A stretch of DNA of 64,000 nucleotides from the NCBI GenBank assembly GCA_035564555.1, contig DATMTS010000093.1, positions 24,347-88,346 of the forward strand, written 5' to 3'. Source of the DNA: DATMTS01 sp035564555 (GTDB lineage: Bacteria; Actinomycetota; Actinomycetes; Actinomycetales; Microbacteriaceae). Of the stretch, positions 54,095 through 62,425 are shown one piece after another (within the stretch, counting starts at the first letter, position 1; every line of letters starts with the position of its first letter). The position numbers and the translations under genes were made by a program. The notes under the pieces are model-generated. The model saw only the letters and a list, made by a program, of their open reading frames with translations, searched no databases and was not told the origin of the DNA.

Positions 54095-55323
54095 GCGTGA
54101 CGACGACGTCGGCCCCCGCCCCGACTCCCGCTCCCGGCGGTACGGTTCGGCAGAGTGTGCGGCGTGGCAGATTCTGGATCGTGCTCGGCGTCATCCTGAT
54201 CGGCGTCGTCGTCATCATGCTGGTGCTGCGCGGCGGTGCGCCGGAGGCAGGCACGCCGCTCGCCGCGGACAACCCGGCGCCGCAGGGCGGCAAGGCCGTC
54301 GCCCAGGTGCTGAGCCGGCACGGCGTGCAGGTGCACATCGCCCGTTCCCTGAAGTCCGCCACCGCGCAGTCCACGGGGGCGACCGTGCTGCTCTACGACC
54401 CGAACGGCTACCTCGACGACGAGCAACTGCGCGGCCTCGGCGAAGCAGCCGGCGCCCTGGTGGTCGTCGAGCCCGGGTTCGAGACATTGCGCGCGCTGGT
54501 GCCGGGACTGCGCCTGGCGGGCACGCCCAGGTCGGGAGGGTTCACGGCTCGGTGCACACAACGCGCCGCCGTGCGCGCCGGCTCGATCAGTGCCGCGACG
54601 GCCGCATACCGGCCGTCGAACGCCTCCCAGATCGGGTGCTTCCCGACCGGTGACGGCGCGTACGCCATGGTCGTCTCCCACACGACGGCCGGCACCGTCA
54701 CGGTGCTCGGGTCGCGTGCGGTGTTCGCCAACGAGAGCGTGATCAGACGTGGGAACGCGGCACTTGCGCTCGGGGTGCTCGGCCAACGGGCCGATCTCGT
54801 CTGGTATCTGCCGACGGCCTCCGACGTGGCGGCGTCCGGCCCTCCCTCGCTCGCGCAGCTGACGCCCGGCTGGGTCACTCCCGCGGTGCTGCTGCTGCTC
54901 GCGGTGTTCGTGGCGGCGGCGGTCTGGCGCGGCCGCCGGTTCGGCCCGTTGGTGATCGAGAACCTGCCCGTCGTGGTTCGCGCCGAGGAGACCATGGAAG
55001 GCAGATCGCGCTTGTATCAGCGGTCCTCCGCCCGGCTGCGCGCGCTGGACGCCCTGCGCATCGGCAGCACCGGGCGTATCGCCGCACTCGCCGGACTGCC
55101 CTCCAACGCGGGAATCGTCACCGTGGCCTCGGCCGCCGCGACGCTGACCGCACGCTCCCCGGCAGAGGTGGAACGCATCCTGGTCAATGCCGCGCCCCAC
55201 TCGGACCGCGAACTGATGGGGCTCGCCCGAGAGCTCGACGCTTTGGAGGCGGCCGTGCGATCCGCGACGCGGAGTGCCACCGGCAGCGGAACCGACCAGC
55301 CGAACGGCAGAATGGCACAATGA
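54091..55323 (+). CDS. DUF4350 domain membrane protein, MoxR cluster
   Basis: This 410-residue protein has a membrane segment near residues 27-47 and another near 264-283. Between them lies a DUF4350-like domain (about 55-245; GGKAVAQVLSRHGVQVHIAR, RAVFANESVIRRGNAALALG) resembling N-terminal GATase-like folds. The cytoplasmic tail (about 290-410) is helical. It overlaps the MoxR gene by four bases. Mycobacteria have the same gene before moxR2. Its role is unknown. Confidence 0.85.
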   Translation: MSVTTTSAPAPTPAPGGTVRQSVRRGRFWIVLGVILIGVVVIMLVLRGGAPEAGTPLAADNPAPQGGKAVAQVLSRHGVQVHIARSLKSATAQSTGATVLLYDPNGYLDDEQLRGLGEAAGALVVVEPGFETLRALVPGLRLAGTPRSGGFTARCTQRAAVRAGSISAATAAYRPSNASQIGCFPTGDGAYAMVVSHTTAGTVTVLGSRAVFANESVIRRGNAALALGVLGQRADLVWYLPTASDVAASGPPSLAQLTPGWVTPAVLLLLAVFVAAAVWRGRRFGPLVIENLPVVVRAEETMEGRSRLYQRSSARLRALDALRIGSTGRIAALAGLPSNAGIVTVASAAATLTARSPAEVERILVNAAPHSDRELMGLARELDALEAAVRSATRSATGSGTDQPNGRMAQ

Positions 55324-56348
55324 CCGACGCGACCTACCCGGCACAGCAGCAGTACGACGCGGCACCGGCATCCCCCGCGACGCCGCCGGATGCCGACACG
55401 GAGCGGTTGCGCCACACCCTGGCGCAGGTGCGCTCCGAGGTGGGCAAAGCGGTGGTCGGCCAGGACGGCGCGGTGACGGGCCTGATCATCGCATTGCTCG
55501 CGCGCGGCCATGTGCTGCTGGAAGGGGTGCCGGGAGTCGCGAAGACTCTGCTGATCCGCTCGTTGTCGCGGGCCCTCAGCCTGCAGACCAAGCGCGTGCA
55601 GTTCACCCCCGATCTGATGCCGGGCGACGTCACGGGCTCGGTCGTCTACGACGCGTCGCGGGGCGAGTTCGAGTTCCGCCAGGGTCCGGTGTTCACGAAC
55701 ATCCTGCTCGCCGATGAGATCAACCGCACGCCGCCGAAGACGCAGTCCGCACTGCTGGAGGCGATGGAGGAGCGTCAGGTCACGGCCGACGGCATCACGA
55801 TGCCGCTGCCCGCTCCGTTCATCGTCGCGGCCACGCAGAACCCCATCGAGTACGAGGGCACCTATACGCTGCCGGAGGCACAGCTCGACAGATTCCTGCT
55901 GAAGCTGACCTTGGACATCCCCGAGCGCGACACGGAATTCGAGATGCTCCGCAGGCACTCCGCCGGATTCGATCCGCGCGACCTTGCGGCAGCAGGCATC
56001 CGGCCGGTTATCGGCGCCGCCGAACTGCAGCAGGCGTCCGCGGCGGCGACCGCGGTGTCGGTCGGCTCCGACGTGCTCGCTTACATGGTCGACCTGGCCC
56101 GGGCGACACGGCAGAGCCCGTCGGTGCGCCTCGGCGTGAGTCCCCGCGGCACGACCGCGCTGCTGGCATGTGCGAAAGCGTGGGCGTGGCTGAGCGGATA
56201 CGACGCCGTCACGCCGGACCACGTGCAGGCGATGGTGCTGCCGGTGTGGCGACACCGCATCCAATTGCGCCCCGAGGCGGAGCTCGAAGGGGTCTCGACG
56301 GATTCGATCCTGCGCGCCATCATGCAGCAGGTGCAGGTGCCGATCTAG
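55320..56348 (+). CDS. MoxR family AAA+ ATPase
   Basis: This 342-residue ATPase has Walker A LEGVPGVAKT (about residues 67-76), Walker B ILLADEINRTPPKTQSALLE near 124-143, sensor 1 IVAATQNPIEYEGTY near 163-177 and the C-terminal lid. MoxR proteins act as chaperone-like motors on partners with VWA or DUF58 domains. Adjacent DUF58, DUF4350, DUF4129, SpoIIM and RDD genes repeat the mycobacterial moxR2 neighbourhood. The target protein is not known. Confidence 0.93.
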   Translation: MTDATYPAQQQYDAAPASPATPPDADTERLRHTLAQVRSEVGKAVVGQDGAVTGLIIALLARGHVLLEGVPGVAKTLLIRSLSRALSLQTKRVQFTPDLMPGDVTGSVVYDASRGEFEFRQGPVFTNILLADEINRTPPKTQSALLEAMEERQVTADGITMPLPAPFIVAATQNPIEYEGTYTLPEAQLDRFLLKLTLDIPERDTEFEMLRRHSAGFDPRDLAAAGIRPVIGAAELQQASAAATAVSVGSDVLAYMVDLARATRQSPSVRLGVSPRGTTALLACAKAWAWLSGYDAVTPDHVQAMVLPVWRHRIQLRPEAELEGVSTDSILRAIMQQVQVPI

Positions 56349-56354
56349 GCGCGC

Positions 56355-57683
56355 ATGGCGATCACCGGACGATTCGTCGCACTGCTGGCGATCGGCATCG
56401 TGCCGGTCGTGCTTTTCGGGCGCGACACCGACACTGCGGCACTCGTGCTGCTGGCGTGGCTCGCGTTCGCCGCGTGCGTCGGGGCAGTCGATCTTGTGCT
56501 GGCGGCGTCGCCCCGGCGCATCGACATCGGCCGCGAACTGCCGACCAGGGTGCGACTCGCGGAGCGAGTACCCGCCACCCTCTACCTGACGAACACGGGT
56601 ACGCGGGCGATGCGGGCGACCGTGCGGGATGCCTGGGAGCCGTCCGCCGGAGCGGCCGGCGGGCGCCTGTCGGTGTTCATCCCATCCGGAGAACGCCGTG
56701 CCCTGACGACCTGGCTCACTCCCTTCCGGCGCGGCGAACGGCGGGTCGAGCGCGTCACGGTGCGCTCGGCCGGACCACTGGGTCTCGTGGCACGGCAGGC
56801 GACGCTGCCGGCTCCCGGCCGCATCAGAGTGCTGCCGCCGTTCAATTCCCGCAAGCATCTGCCTTCCCGATTGGCGCGGCTGCGCGAACTCGACGGGCGC
56901 ACGAGTGTGATGATCCGCGGGCAGGGCACCGAGTTCGATTCGCTTCGCGAGTACGTGCGCGGCGACGACGTGCGGTCGATCGACTGGCGAGCGACCGCGC
57001 GGCGCGGCGACGCGGATGCCACCGGGGAGCGTCTGATGGTACGCACCTGGCGCCCCGAACGCGACCGGCGGGTGGTGATCGTCATCGACACGGGGCGCAC
57101 CTCGGCCGCGCGCATCGAGAACGAGCCGCGCATCGATACGGCGTTCGAGTCGGCTCTGCTGCTCGCAGCGCTGGCCTCGCGCGCCGGCGACCGCGTCGAT
57201 CTGCTCGCATTCGACCGCCGAGTTCGCGGGCGCGTGCAGGGCGCGACCGGCGCCGAGCTGCTTCAGCGATGCGTCGACACCATGGCGGGCATCGATCCCG
57301 AGCTGATCGAGACGGATTGGCCGGCCGTGCCGGCCCAGGTGCGATCGATCACACCGCATCGCGCGATGGTCGTGCTGCTCACGGCCATCCAGACCCCGGG
57401 CGCCTCGCGCGGGCTGCTCGGCGTGTTGCCCCAGCTGACCCGGGCGCACACGGTGGTCGTCGCATCGGTCACCGACCCGACCGTGCTTCAGGCCGCGGAC
57501 GGCCGCAGCGACCGCGCCGAGGTCTACCGAGCCGCCGCGGCCGAACGGGCCCTGCTGGATGCAGCACGGGTCTCGGAAGCCGTTCGGCGGCTCGGCGCAG
57601 AGGTCGTCACCGGGCCACCGGACGGGCTTCCCGCTGCGTTGGCCGACCGGTACATCGCGTTGAAGGCCGCCGGACGGCTTTAG
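56355..57683 (+). CDS. DUF58 domain protein, MoxR partner
   Basis: This 442-residue protein has two N-terminal hydrophobic segments (about 7-22 and 28-50). The DUF58 core reads GQGTEFDSLREYVRGDDVRS-type text (residues about 192-211, followed by IDWRATARRG), and there is a VWA-like domain with VVIVIDTGRTSAAR near 240. DUF58 partners of MoxR are thought to be clients or anchors. It starts six bases after moxR, so it is the last gene of this five-gene operon. Confidence 0.9.
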   Translation: MAITGRFVALLAIGIVPVVLFGRDTDTAALVLLAWLAFAACVGAVDLVLAASPRRIDIGRELPTRVRLAERVPATLYLTNTGTRAMRATVRDAWEPSAGAAGGRLSVFIPSGERRALTTWLTPFRRGERRVERVTVRSAGPLGLVARQATLPAPGRIRVLPPFNSRKHLPSRLARLRELDGRTSVMIRGQGTEFDSLREYVRGDDVRSIDWRATARRGDADATGERLMVRTWRPERDRRVVIVIDTGRTSAARIENEPRIDTAFESALLLAALASRAGDRVDLLAFDRRVRGRVQGATGAELLQRCVDTMAGIDPELIETDWPAVPAQVRSITPHRAMVVLLTAIQTPGASRGLLGVLPQLTRAHTVVVASVTDPTVLQAADGRSDRAEVYRAAAAERALLDAARVSEAVRRLGAEVVTGPPDGLPAALADRYIALKAAGRL

Positions 57684-57862
57684 CCCGTGCCTGCTATCAG
57701 CGGCCCGTGAACCTGCCCTCTGCACGGCGTGTCAGGTTGCGACATTCCCGCCGGGTAACGCCGATCGACCGGCCGAATCCCATAGCGTCGAACGTGCCGC
57801 ACCTCCGGAGCGGCCCGGCGCGGGTAGCGCTGTGCTCTCTGCGACTCACGAAAGAGGTCATC

Positions 57863-58624
57863 ATGGCTGAGGCAACACCTCCCCCGCTCACGGCCGTTCC
57901 CTCGTACGGTGCACGTCTCGGGGCCGAGGCCGTCGGAACATTCGTGCTCGTCTTCGGCGTCGTGGGCACCGCCCTGTTCGCCGCGGGCTTCCACGGCGGC
58001 GCCGGCGCACTCAACGTCGGCTTCCTGGGCGTTTCGCTGGCGCTGGGCCTGACGGTCGTCGTCGGCGCCTATGCCTTCGGGCCGGTCTCGGGCGGTCACT
58101 TCAACCCGGCCGTCACCATCGGGCTCGCGGTCGCCGGTCGTTTCGCCTGGCGCGACGTGATCGGTTACATCATCGCCCAACTGATCGGCGGCATCATCGC
58201 CTCCAGCCTGCTGCTGGCCATCCTTGCCGGCGGGCCGAAGGGCGACCTGATGAAGCAGTTCCGCGGCGCCTCCACCGGATACGATGCGGTCTCCCCCGGT
58301 CACTACGGCCTGGGTGCGATGCTGCTGGTCGAGATCATCACGACGGCGATCTTCCTCTGGGTCATCATCGGAGCCACCAGCGCGCGGGCCGCCGCGGGTT
58401 TCGCGCCGCTCGCGATCGGCCTGACGCTGACGCTTCTGGCGCTCATCGCGATTCCGGTCTCGAACGGATCGTTCAACCCCGCTCGTTCGATTGCGACCGC
58501 GATCTACGGCGGTTCGCTCGCGTTCGGTCAGGTCTGGGCGTCGGTCGTCGCGCCGATCGTGGGCGCGATCATCGCCGGTGCCAGCTTCAAGTTCATCTTC
58601 GACGGAACCAAGAAGACGTCCTGA
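57863..58624 (+). CDS. Aquaporin/MIP family channel with unusual selectivity filter
   Basis: This 253-residue channel has six membrane segments and two NPA loops: SGGHFNPAVT (NPA at 81-83) and NGSFNPARS (205-207). It aligns with AqpZ, but the aromatic/arginine filter of E. coli AqpZ (Phe43, His174, Thr183, Arg189) appears here as Leu61, Ala193, Gly202 and Arg208. The pore should be wider and less polar than in AqpZ, so glycerol or another small solute is possible. The ATG follows AAAGAGG. The frame is open far upstream through moxR and DUF58, but this is chance. A terminator follows. Confidence 0.9.
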   Translation: MAEATPPPLTAVPSYGARLGAEAVGTFVLVFGVVGTALFAAGFHGGAGALNVGFLGVSLALGLTVVVGAYAFGPVSGGHFNPAVTIGLAVAGRFAWRDVIGYIIAQLIGGIIASSLLLAILAGGPKGDLMKQFRGASTGYDAVSPGHYGLGAMLLVEIITTAIFLWVIIGATSARAAAGFAPLAIGLTLTLLALIAIPVSNGSFNPARSIATAIYGGSLAFGQVWASVVAPIVGAIIAGASFKFIFDGTKKTS

Positions 58625-58639
58625 CGGAGACGACTCGCT

Positions 58640-58669
58640 GACGGCGGGAACCTTCGGGTTCCCGCCGTC
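58640..58669. terminator. Perfect 13-bp hairpin with TTCG tetraloop between convergent genes
   Basis: GACGGCGGGAACC (58640-58652), TTCG and GGTTCCCGCCGTC (58657-58669) form a very stable hairpin that works on both strands. It follows the aquaporin stop by 15 bases and overlaps the stop codon of the convergent MFS gene. There is no long T-run. Confidence 0.85.
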
Positions 58670-59948
58670 ACTCGGCTCCCCGCCCGGCCGACGGCAGTTC
58701 GCGCATGCCCGTCAACGGCGAGAACAACACCAACGCGACGGCGACCAACCCGCCGGTCGCTCCGATCCACATCGTGGTCGGGATTCCCGTGAGCTGCCCG
58801 AGCCCTCCGGCGATCAGGCTCCCGATCGGCAGCACCCCCCAGACCAGACAGCGGATCGACGCGTTCATCCTGCCGAGCAGTGCGGGCGGGCAGACGCGTT
58901 GCCGGAACGTCAACTGGGCGACGTTGTACACCAGCACGCCGAACGAGCTCAACAGCTCGCCGCCCACTAGCAATGGGATCGCCGCAGCCGGAAGCACCGC
59001 AGCGGCCGGCATCGCGAAACCCGCGACGCCGAAGACGGCGGCCGCGAACGGGATGACGGACCCCTCGCCGATGCGCCGAGTGAGCCACGGCGTCGCGGCC
59101 GCCCCGAGCACCCCGCCGACCGCTCCGAACGACATCACCAGACCGAACAGCGCCGGGGCCAGACCGAGCGTGCGCAGAACGAGCAGTGGAAGCAGCGTCG
59201 CAGTGATGATGCCGAAGAAGTTGGCTGTCGCGGTCGTGAACGAGATGCGGCGGATCAGCCGATTGCCCCAGACGAACGCGAGTCCCTCGCCGATCTCGCG
59301 CCAAAGCGGCTTGCGATCGCTGCGCGGCGGGGGCAGTTCGGTCACCCGAACGGCGAGCAGGAACGCCCAGGAGACCAGGTAGCCGATCGCGGTGCCCGCC
59401 AGTATGAACGGCGCACTGACGATCGCGAGCAACCCGCCGCCGAGCGCGGGACCGCCGACCCGCGCGACCTGGGCCGAAGCCTCCAACCGGCCGTTGGCCC
59501 CTGCGACCAGATCCCCGGGCACCAGCACCGGGATGAAGCTCTGGTACGAGACGTCGAAGAAGACGGTCGCCCCTCCCACGATCACCGCGACCGCATAGAC
59601 CTGCCACATCTGCAGCATCCCCATCGCCCACAGCGCCGGGATCGATGCCAGCGCCGCCGCCCGCACCAGGTCGGCGACGATCATCACTCGGCGTTTGCGC
59701 ATCCGGTCCACCCATGCCCCGACAGGGAGACCGATCACCAGGAACGCCGCCGTGTCCGCGGCGTTCAGCAGGCCCACCTGCCACTCGGTGGCGTGCAGCA
59801 ACGTGACGGCGAGAACAGGGATGCCGAGCTGCGCGAGTTGGGCGCCGAACTGGCTGACCGTCTCGCCCGCCCACAGCCGCAGGAACCCCGGATGCCGGTT
59901 GAGCGTCGATCGAGCCTTGTCCGACTCCGTCGCGGGAAGGGATGCCAT
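58668..59948 (-). CDS. MFS transporter (enterobactin-exporter EntS-like group)
   Basis: This 426-residue protein has about twelve membrane segments. FLRLWAGETVSQFGAQLAQLG (about residues 21-41) and VGAWVDRMRKRRVMIVADLV near 70-90 (a GxxxDRxxRR loop) are typical of the MFS group that includes EntS and macrolide exporters. MFGR-like RQRVCPPALLGRMNASIR near 345-362 is also typical. Substrate unknown. The ATG at 59948 lies six bases after CATACT, and the gene shares an overlapping promoter region with the divergent ArsR-type gene, which is probably its repressor. Confidence 0.88.
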   Translation of the reverse strand: MASLPATESDKARSTLNRHPGFLRLWAGETVSQFGAQLAQLGIPVLAVTLLHATEWQVGLLNAADTAAFLVIGLPVGAWVDRMRKRRVMIVADLVRAAALASIPALWAMGMLQMWQVYAVAVIVGGATVFFDVSYQSFIPVLVPGDLVAGANGRLEASAQVARVGGPALGGGLLAIVSAPFILAGTAIGYLVSWAFLLAVRVTELPPPRSDRKPLWREIGEGLAFVWGNRLIRRISFTTATANFFGIITATLLPLLVLRTLGLAPALFGLVMSFGAVGGVLGAAATPWLTRRIGEGSVIPFAAAVFGVAGFAMPAAAVLPAAAIPLLVGGELLSSFGVLVYNVAQLTFRQRVCPPALLGRMNASIRCLVWGVLPIGSLIAGGLGQLTGIPTTMWIGATGGLVAVALVLFSPLTGMRELPSAGRGAE

Positions 59949-59954
59949 TGCCCC

Positions 59955-59983
59955 AGTATGCGCCTGCCATTGGGTATTGCCAA
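59955..59983 (-). promoter_or_regulatory. Promoter of the MFS gene, overlapping the regulator promoter
   Basis: On the minus strand TTGGCA (59978-59983), 17 bases and CATACT (59955-59960) form a promoter whose -10 ends six bases before the ATG. Its -35 overlaps the -35 of the divergent gene and the right arm of the palindrome 59969-59984. Confidence 0.6.
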
Positions 59984-59984
59984 T
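59969..59984. promoter_or_regulatory. Palindrome ATTGG-N6-CCAAT, probable ArsR operator
   Basis: ATTGG and CCAAT flank six bases at the shared -35 region of two divergent promoters. A regulator bound here would block both, fitting autorepression by the adjacent ArsR-type protein. Confidence 0.5.
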
Positions 59985-60005
59985 CACTGGTGGCCGCCAT
60001 ACCGT
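59977..60005 (+). promoter_or_regulatory. Promoter of the ArsR-type gene
   Basis: TTGCCA (59977-59982), 17 bases and TACCGT (60000-60005) form a promoter whose -10 ends six bases before the ATG at 60012, so the mRNA should be leaderless. Confidence 0.65.
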
Positions 60006-60011
60006 GATGAC

Positions 60012-60503
60012 ATGTCAGACAACGAGACGACCGAGGCCGAGGCCCGCGCGCTCGCCTCCCCGCTGCGGCTGCGCATCCTGCGCATCTGCTTGCATCAGCC
60101 GCGCACGAACAAAGAGATCGCGCAGGCTCTCGACCGCAACCCGGGCAGCACGCTGCATCACGTGCGAACCCTCGTCGAGACCGGCTTCCTCGAACCGGTC
60201 GAACCCAGACGCGGCGCGCGCGGCGCGCGCGAAGTGCCGTACCGCGCGACCCGCCGTTCCTGGCGCACGCACGTGTCGGGCATCAGCTCGGTGTTGGTGC
60301 GCACGTTCCTCGACGAGATCGCCGGGCTGCCCGCCGATGAGCTGCAGGTGTCACGGCTCGGCCTGAAGCTGTCCGAATCCGATACGGCCGAACTGCGCAC
60401 GCGCATCGGCGAACTGCTGCAGGAGTATGCGGAGCGCCCCTCGGTGCCCGACGGCGTTCCGATCTCTCTCCTGGTCGCAATTCATCCGGATCACTCAGCG
60501 TGA
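60012..60503 (+). CDS. ArsR-type winged-helix transcriptional regulator
   Basis: This 163-residue protein has an N-terminal winged HTH (ALASPLRLRILRICLHQPRTNK in parts, then IAQALDRNPGSTLHHVRTLV, about residues 13-60) and the beta wing VEPRRGARGAREVPYRATRR. The C-terminal helical part (about 85-163) has no Cys, so this is not a classical metal sensor of the ArsR/SmtB type. It is more like the HTH_20 group. It is divergent from the MFS gene and shares a palindromic promoter, so it is probably that gene's repressor. Confidence 0.85.
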   Translation: MSDNETTEAEARALASPLRLRILRICLHQPRTNKEIAQALDRNPGSTLHHVRTLVETGFLEPVEPRRGARGAREVPYRATRRSWRTHVSGISSVLVRTFLDEIAGLPADELQVSRLGLKLSESDTAELRTRIGELLQEYAERPSVPDGVPISLLVAIHPDHSA

Positions 60504-60518
60504 CGGCGGCGCGATCGT

Positions 60519-61514
60519 TCACTCCGCGATGAGCCGTCGGGCTCCCGCCTCGAATTCATCGAGGTCGCCGGTCTCGCCCGCCCGCGCCGCCCGACCGCCG
60601 ACCACGAGCATGTAGGCCAGGAATGCGGCGAGCGCCAGGGCGCCGATCGCGATCTTCGCCCAGACGGGCAGCGCGGACGGGGTGACGAATCCTTCGATCA
60701 GGCCCGAGACGAAGAGGCTGAGCACCAGTCCGATCGCGACGACGAACAGCGCCCTCGCGTCTTCGGCGAGCGCTTGACTGCGGGTGCGCGGGCCCGGAGC
60801 GATCCAGGACCAGAAGATGCGCAAACCGGCCGCGCAGGCCACGAACACCGAGGTCAGCTCGAGCAACCCGTGCGGGGTGATGTACGAGAAGAACACGTCG
60901 CCCTTGCCGTAGGCGAACATCACTGCGCCCGTGACGCCCACGTTGGCGGCGTTCTGGAAGATGATGTACGGCACATACACGCCGAGGATTCCGAATGCGA
61001 TGGCTTGAGCGGAGATCCAGGCGTTGTTGGTCCACACCTGACCGGCGAACGAGGCCGCCGGGTTCTTCGAGTAGTAGTCGACGAAGTCATGATCGACCAA
61101 TTGCCGCAGGTCTGCCCGGGAGCCGAAGTCGGCCATCACCCTCGGATCGGAGATGGCCCACCACGCGTAGAGCCCGGCGATCACGAACGTCGCCATGGCG
61201 ACTCCCAGCGTCAGCCATCGCAGGCGATACAGCGCTGCGGGCAACTGCACGGCGAAGAACCGCGGCACCGCCTGAAGGGGGTTGGCCGCGGCACCCGTGA
61301 ACCGCAGCCGGGCGCGCGAGATCGCGACCGAGAGGCGATCCCCGTACACCGTCGAACCGGCCGACGTCTTGATCGCCGAGAGCTGGGATGCGGCGCTCTG
61401 ATAGCTGTCGATGAGCTCGTCGGCCTCGGCGCCGTTCAGCGACCGCCTGGATGCGAGGCTCTCCAGTCGGTCCCACTCCTGGCGGTGCGCTGCTGCATAG
61501 GCGTCGAGGTCCAT
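60519..61514 (-). CDS. SpoIIM-like (DUF95) membrane protein
   Basis: This 331-residue protein has a soluble N-terminal part (about 1-95) and then five hydrophobic segments, with SYITPHGLLELTSVFVACAA near residues 212-231 as the family signature (HGxxEL). SpoIIM in Bacillus acts in engulfment with SpoIID and SpoIIP. Actinobacterial homologues next to MoxR and RDD genes have no sporulation role and no known function. The counterpart is mycobacterial Rv3694c. TATCAT eight bases before the ATG suggests a leaderless mRNA. It is separated from the divergent RDD gene by only 17 bases. Confidence 0.9.
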   Translation of the reverse strand: MDLDAYAAAHRQEWDRLESLASRRSLNGAEADELIDSYQSAASQLSAIKTSAGSTVYGDRLSVAISRARLRFTGAAANPLQAVPRFFAVQLPAALYRLRWLTLGVAMATFVIAGLYAWWAISDPRVMADFGSRADLRQLVDHDFVDYYSKNPAASFAGQVWTNNAWISAQAIAFGILGVYVPYIIFQNAANVGVTGAVMFAYGKGDVFFSYITPHGLLELTSVFVACAAGLRIFWSWIAPGPRTRSQALAEDARALFVVAIGLVLSLFVSGLIEGFVTPSALPVWAKIAIGALALAAFLAYMLVVGGRAARAGETGDLDEFEAGARRLIAE

Positions 61515-61522
61515 CTGCTTAG

Positions 61523-61528
61523 ATGATA
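61523..61528 (-). promoter_or_regulatory. -10 hexamer TATCAT, leaderless start of the SpoIIM gene
   Basis: TATCAT ends eight bases before the SpoIIM ATG at 61514. It lies within the 17-base divergent gap and so just before the RDD start, which leaves room for each promoter only within the other gene's 5' end. Confidence 0.5.
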
Positions 61529-61531
61529 GCC

Positions 61532-62416
61532 ATGGTCAAGGCCGCCGATGGCGACGCCCACAGGCGCTCAGCAGCCCGCTTCGAGCACGGCCCGCAGTAC
61601 GAGGATCCGGCTGACGAACTCATGACCGGCGAGGCCGTCGCGATCGACGTGCGGCCGGCCGGATTCATCCTGCGCGCCGCCGGCGCGGCGATCGACTGGC
61701 TCGTCTATGTGACCCTGCTGGTGGGCATCCTGGTGCTGGCCCAGGTGACCCTCGCCAAGGCTGTCGACCAGGCGGCGATGGCGGCGGTCAGCGTTGCCGC
61801 GCTCGTCGTGTCGATCGTGATCGCGCCCGTCGCGGTCGAGATCGCCACCCACGGCCGCTCGCCGGGCAAGTTCGCGATCGGTGCACGCATCGTGCGCGAC
61901 GACGGCGGTGCCGAGTCGTTGCGGCACGCGTTCGTGCGCGCCCTGGCGGGTGTCTTCGAGATCTACTTCACCTTCGGCGGACTGGCGGCGCTGATCGCTC
62001 TGCTCAGCCCGCGATCGAAGCGACTCGGCGACCTGCTCGCCGGAACCTACAGCCAGCACGAGCGTGTCGCATCCACTCCACCGGCTCCGCTTCCGCTGCC
62101 GCCTGCTCTCGCCCAGTGGGCGGCGGTCGCAGACGTCGCCAAGCTGCCGGACGCGCTTGCTCGGCGGATCGCGCAGTTCCTGTCGCAGCTGACTGCGCTG
62201 ACTCCGGCGGCGCGCGCCGGACTTGCGACGCAGCTGGCCGCGGAAGCGGCCGGGTACGTGTCGCCGCTTCCGAACGTCGACCCGATCACCCTGCTCGTCG
62301 CGGTCGCCGCCGTGCGGCGCGAACGAGACCGCGTCGCGCTGCAACTCGAGGCGCAACGGATGGCCGGCCTGGAGCCGGTGCTGGGCGGCATCCCGCACGG
62401 TTTTCCGCAGCGCTGA
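61532..62416 (+). CDS. RDD family membrane protein
   Basis: This 294-residue protein starts at the ATG at 61532. An ATG nine bases earlier is also in frame. VRPAGFILRAAGAAIDWLVY (about residues 40-59) holds the Arg and Asp of the RDD signature, followed by a second segment (about 90-110), a HGRSPGKFAIGARIVRDDGG loop (about 115-134) and a third segment (about 150-170). The C-terminal 110 residues are soluble and helical. RDD proteins are thought to be small ion transporters or scaffold proteins. Divergent from the SpoIIM gene, as in mycobacteria (Rv3694c/Rv3695). Confidence 0.88.
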   Translation: MVKAADGDAHRRSAARFEHGPQYEDPADELMTGEAVAIDVRPAGFILRAAGAAIDWLVYVTLLVGILVLAQVTLAKAVDQAAMAAVSVAALVVSIVIAPVAVEIATHGRSPGKFAIGARIVRDDGGAESLRHAFVRALAGVFEIYFTFGGLAALIALLSPRSKRLGDLLAGTYSQHERVASTPPAPLPLPPALAQWAAVADVAKLPDALARRIAQFLSQLTALTPAARAGLATQLAAEAAGYVSPLPNVDPITLLVAVAAVRRERDRVALQLEAQRMAGLEPVLGGIPHGFPQR

Positions 62417-62425
62417 GCCGGGGAG

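Noticed and set aside
55017..57725. A 902-codon frame antisense to the moxR-DUF58 genes
   Set aside because: Composition is Arg/Gln/His-rich shadow sequence, and the plus-strand genes are well supported.
56168..58624. An apparent 818-residue aquaporin with a long N-terminal extension
   Set aside because: The upstream frame overlaps moxR and DUF58 in another phase. A ribosome binding site and the normal AqpZ N-terminus fix the start at 57863.
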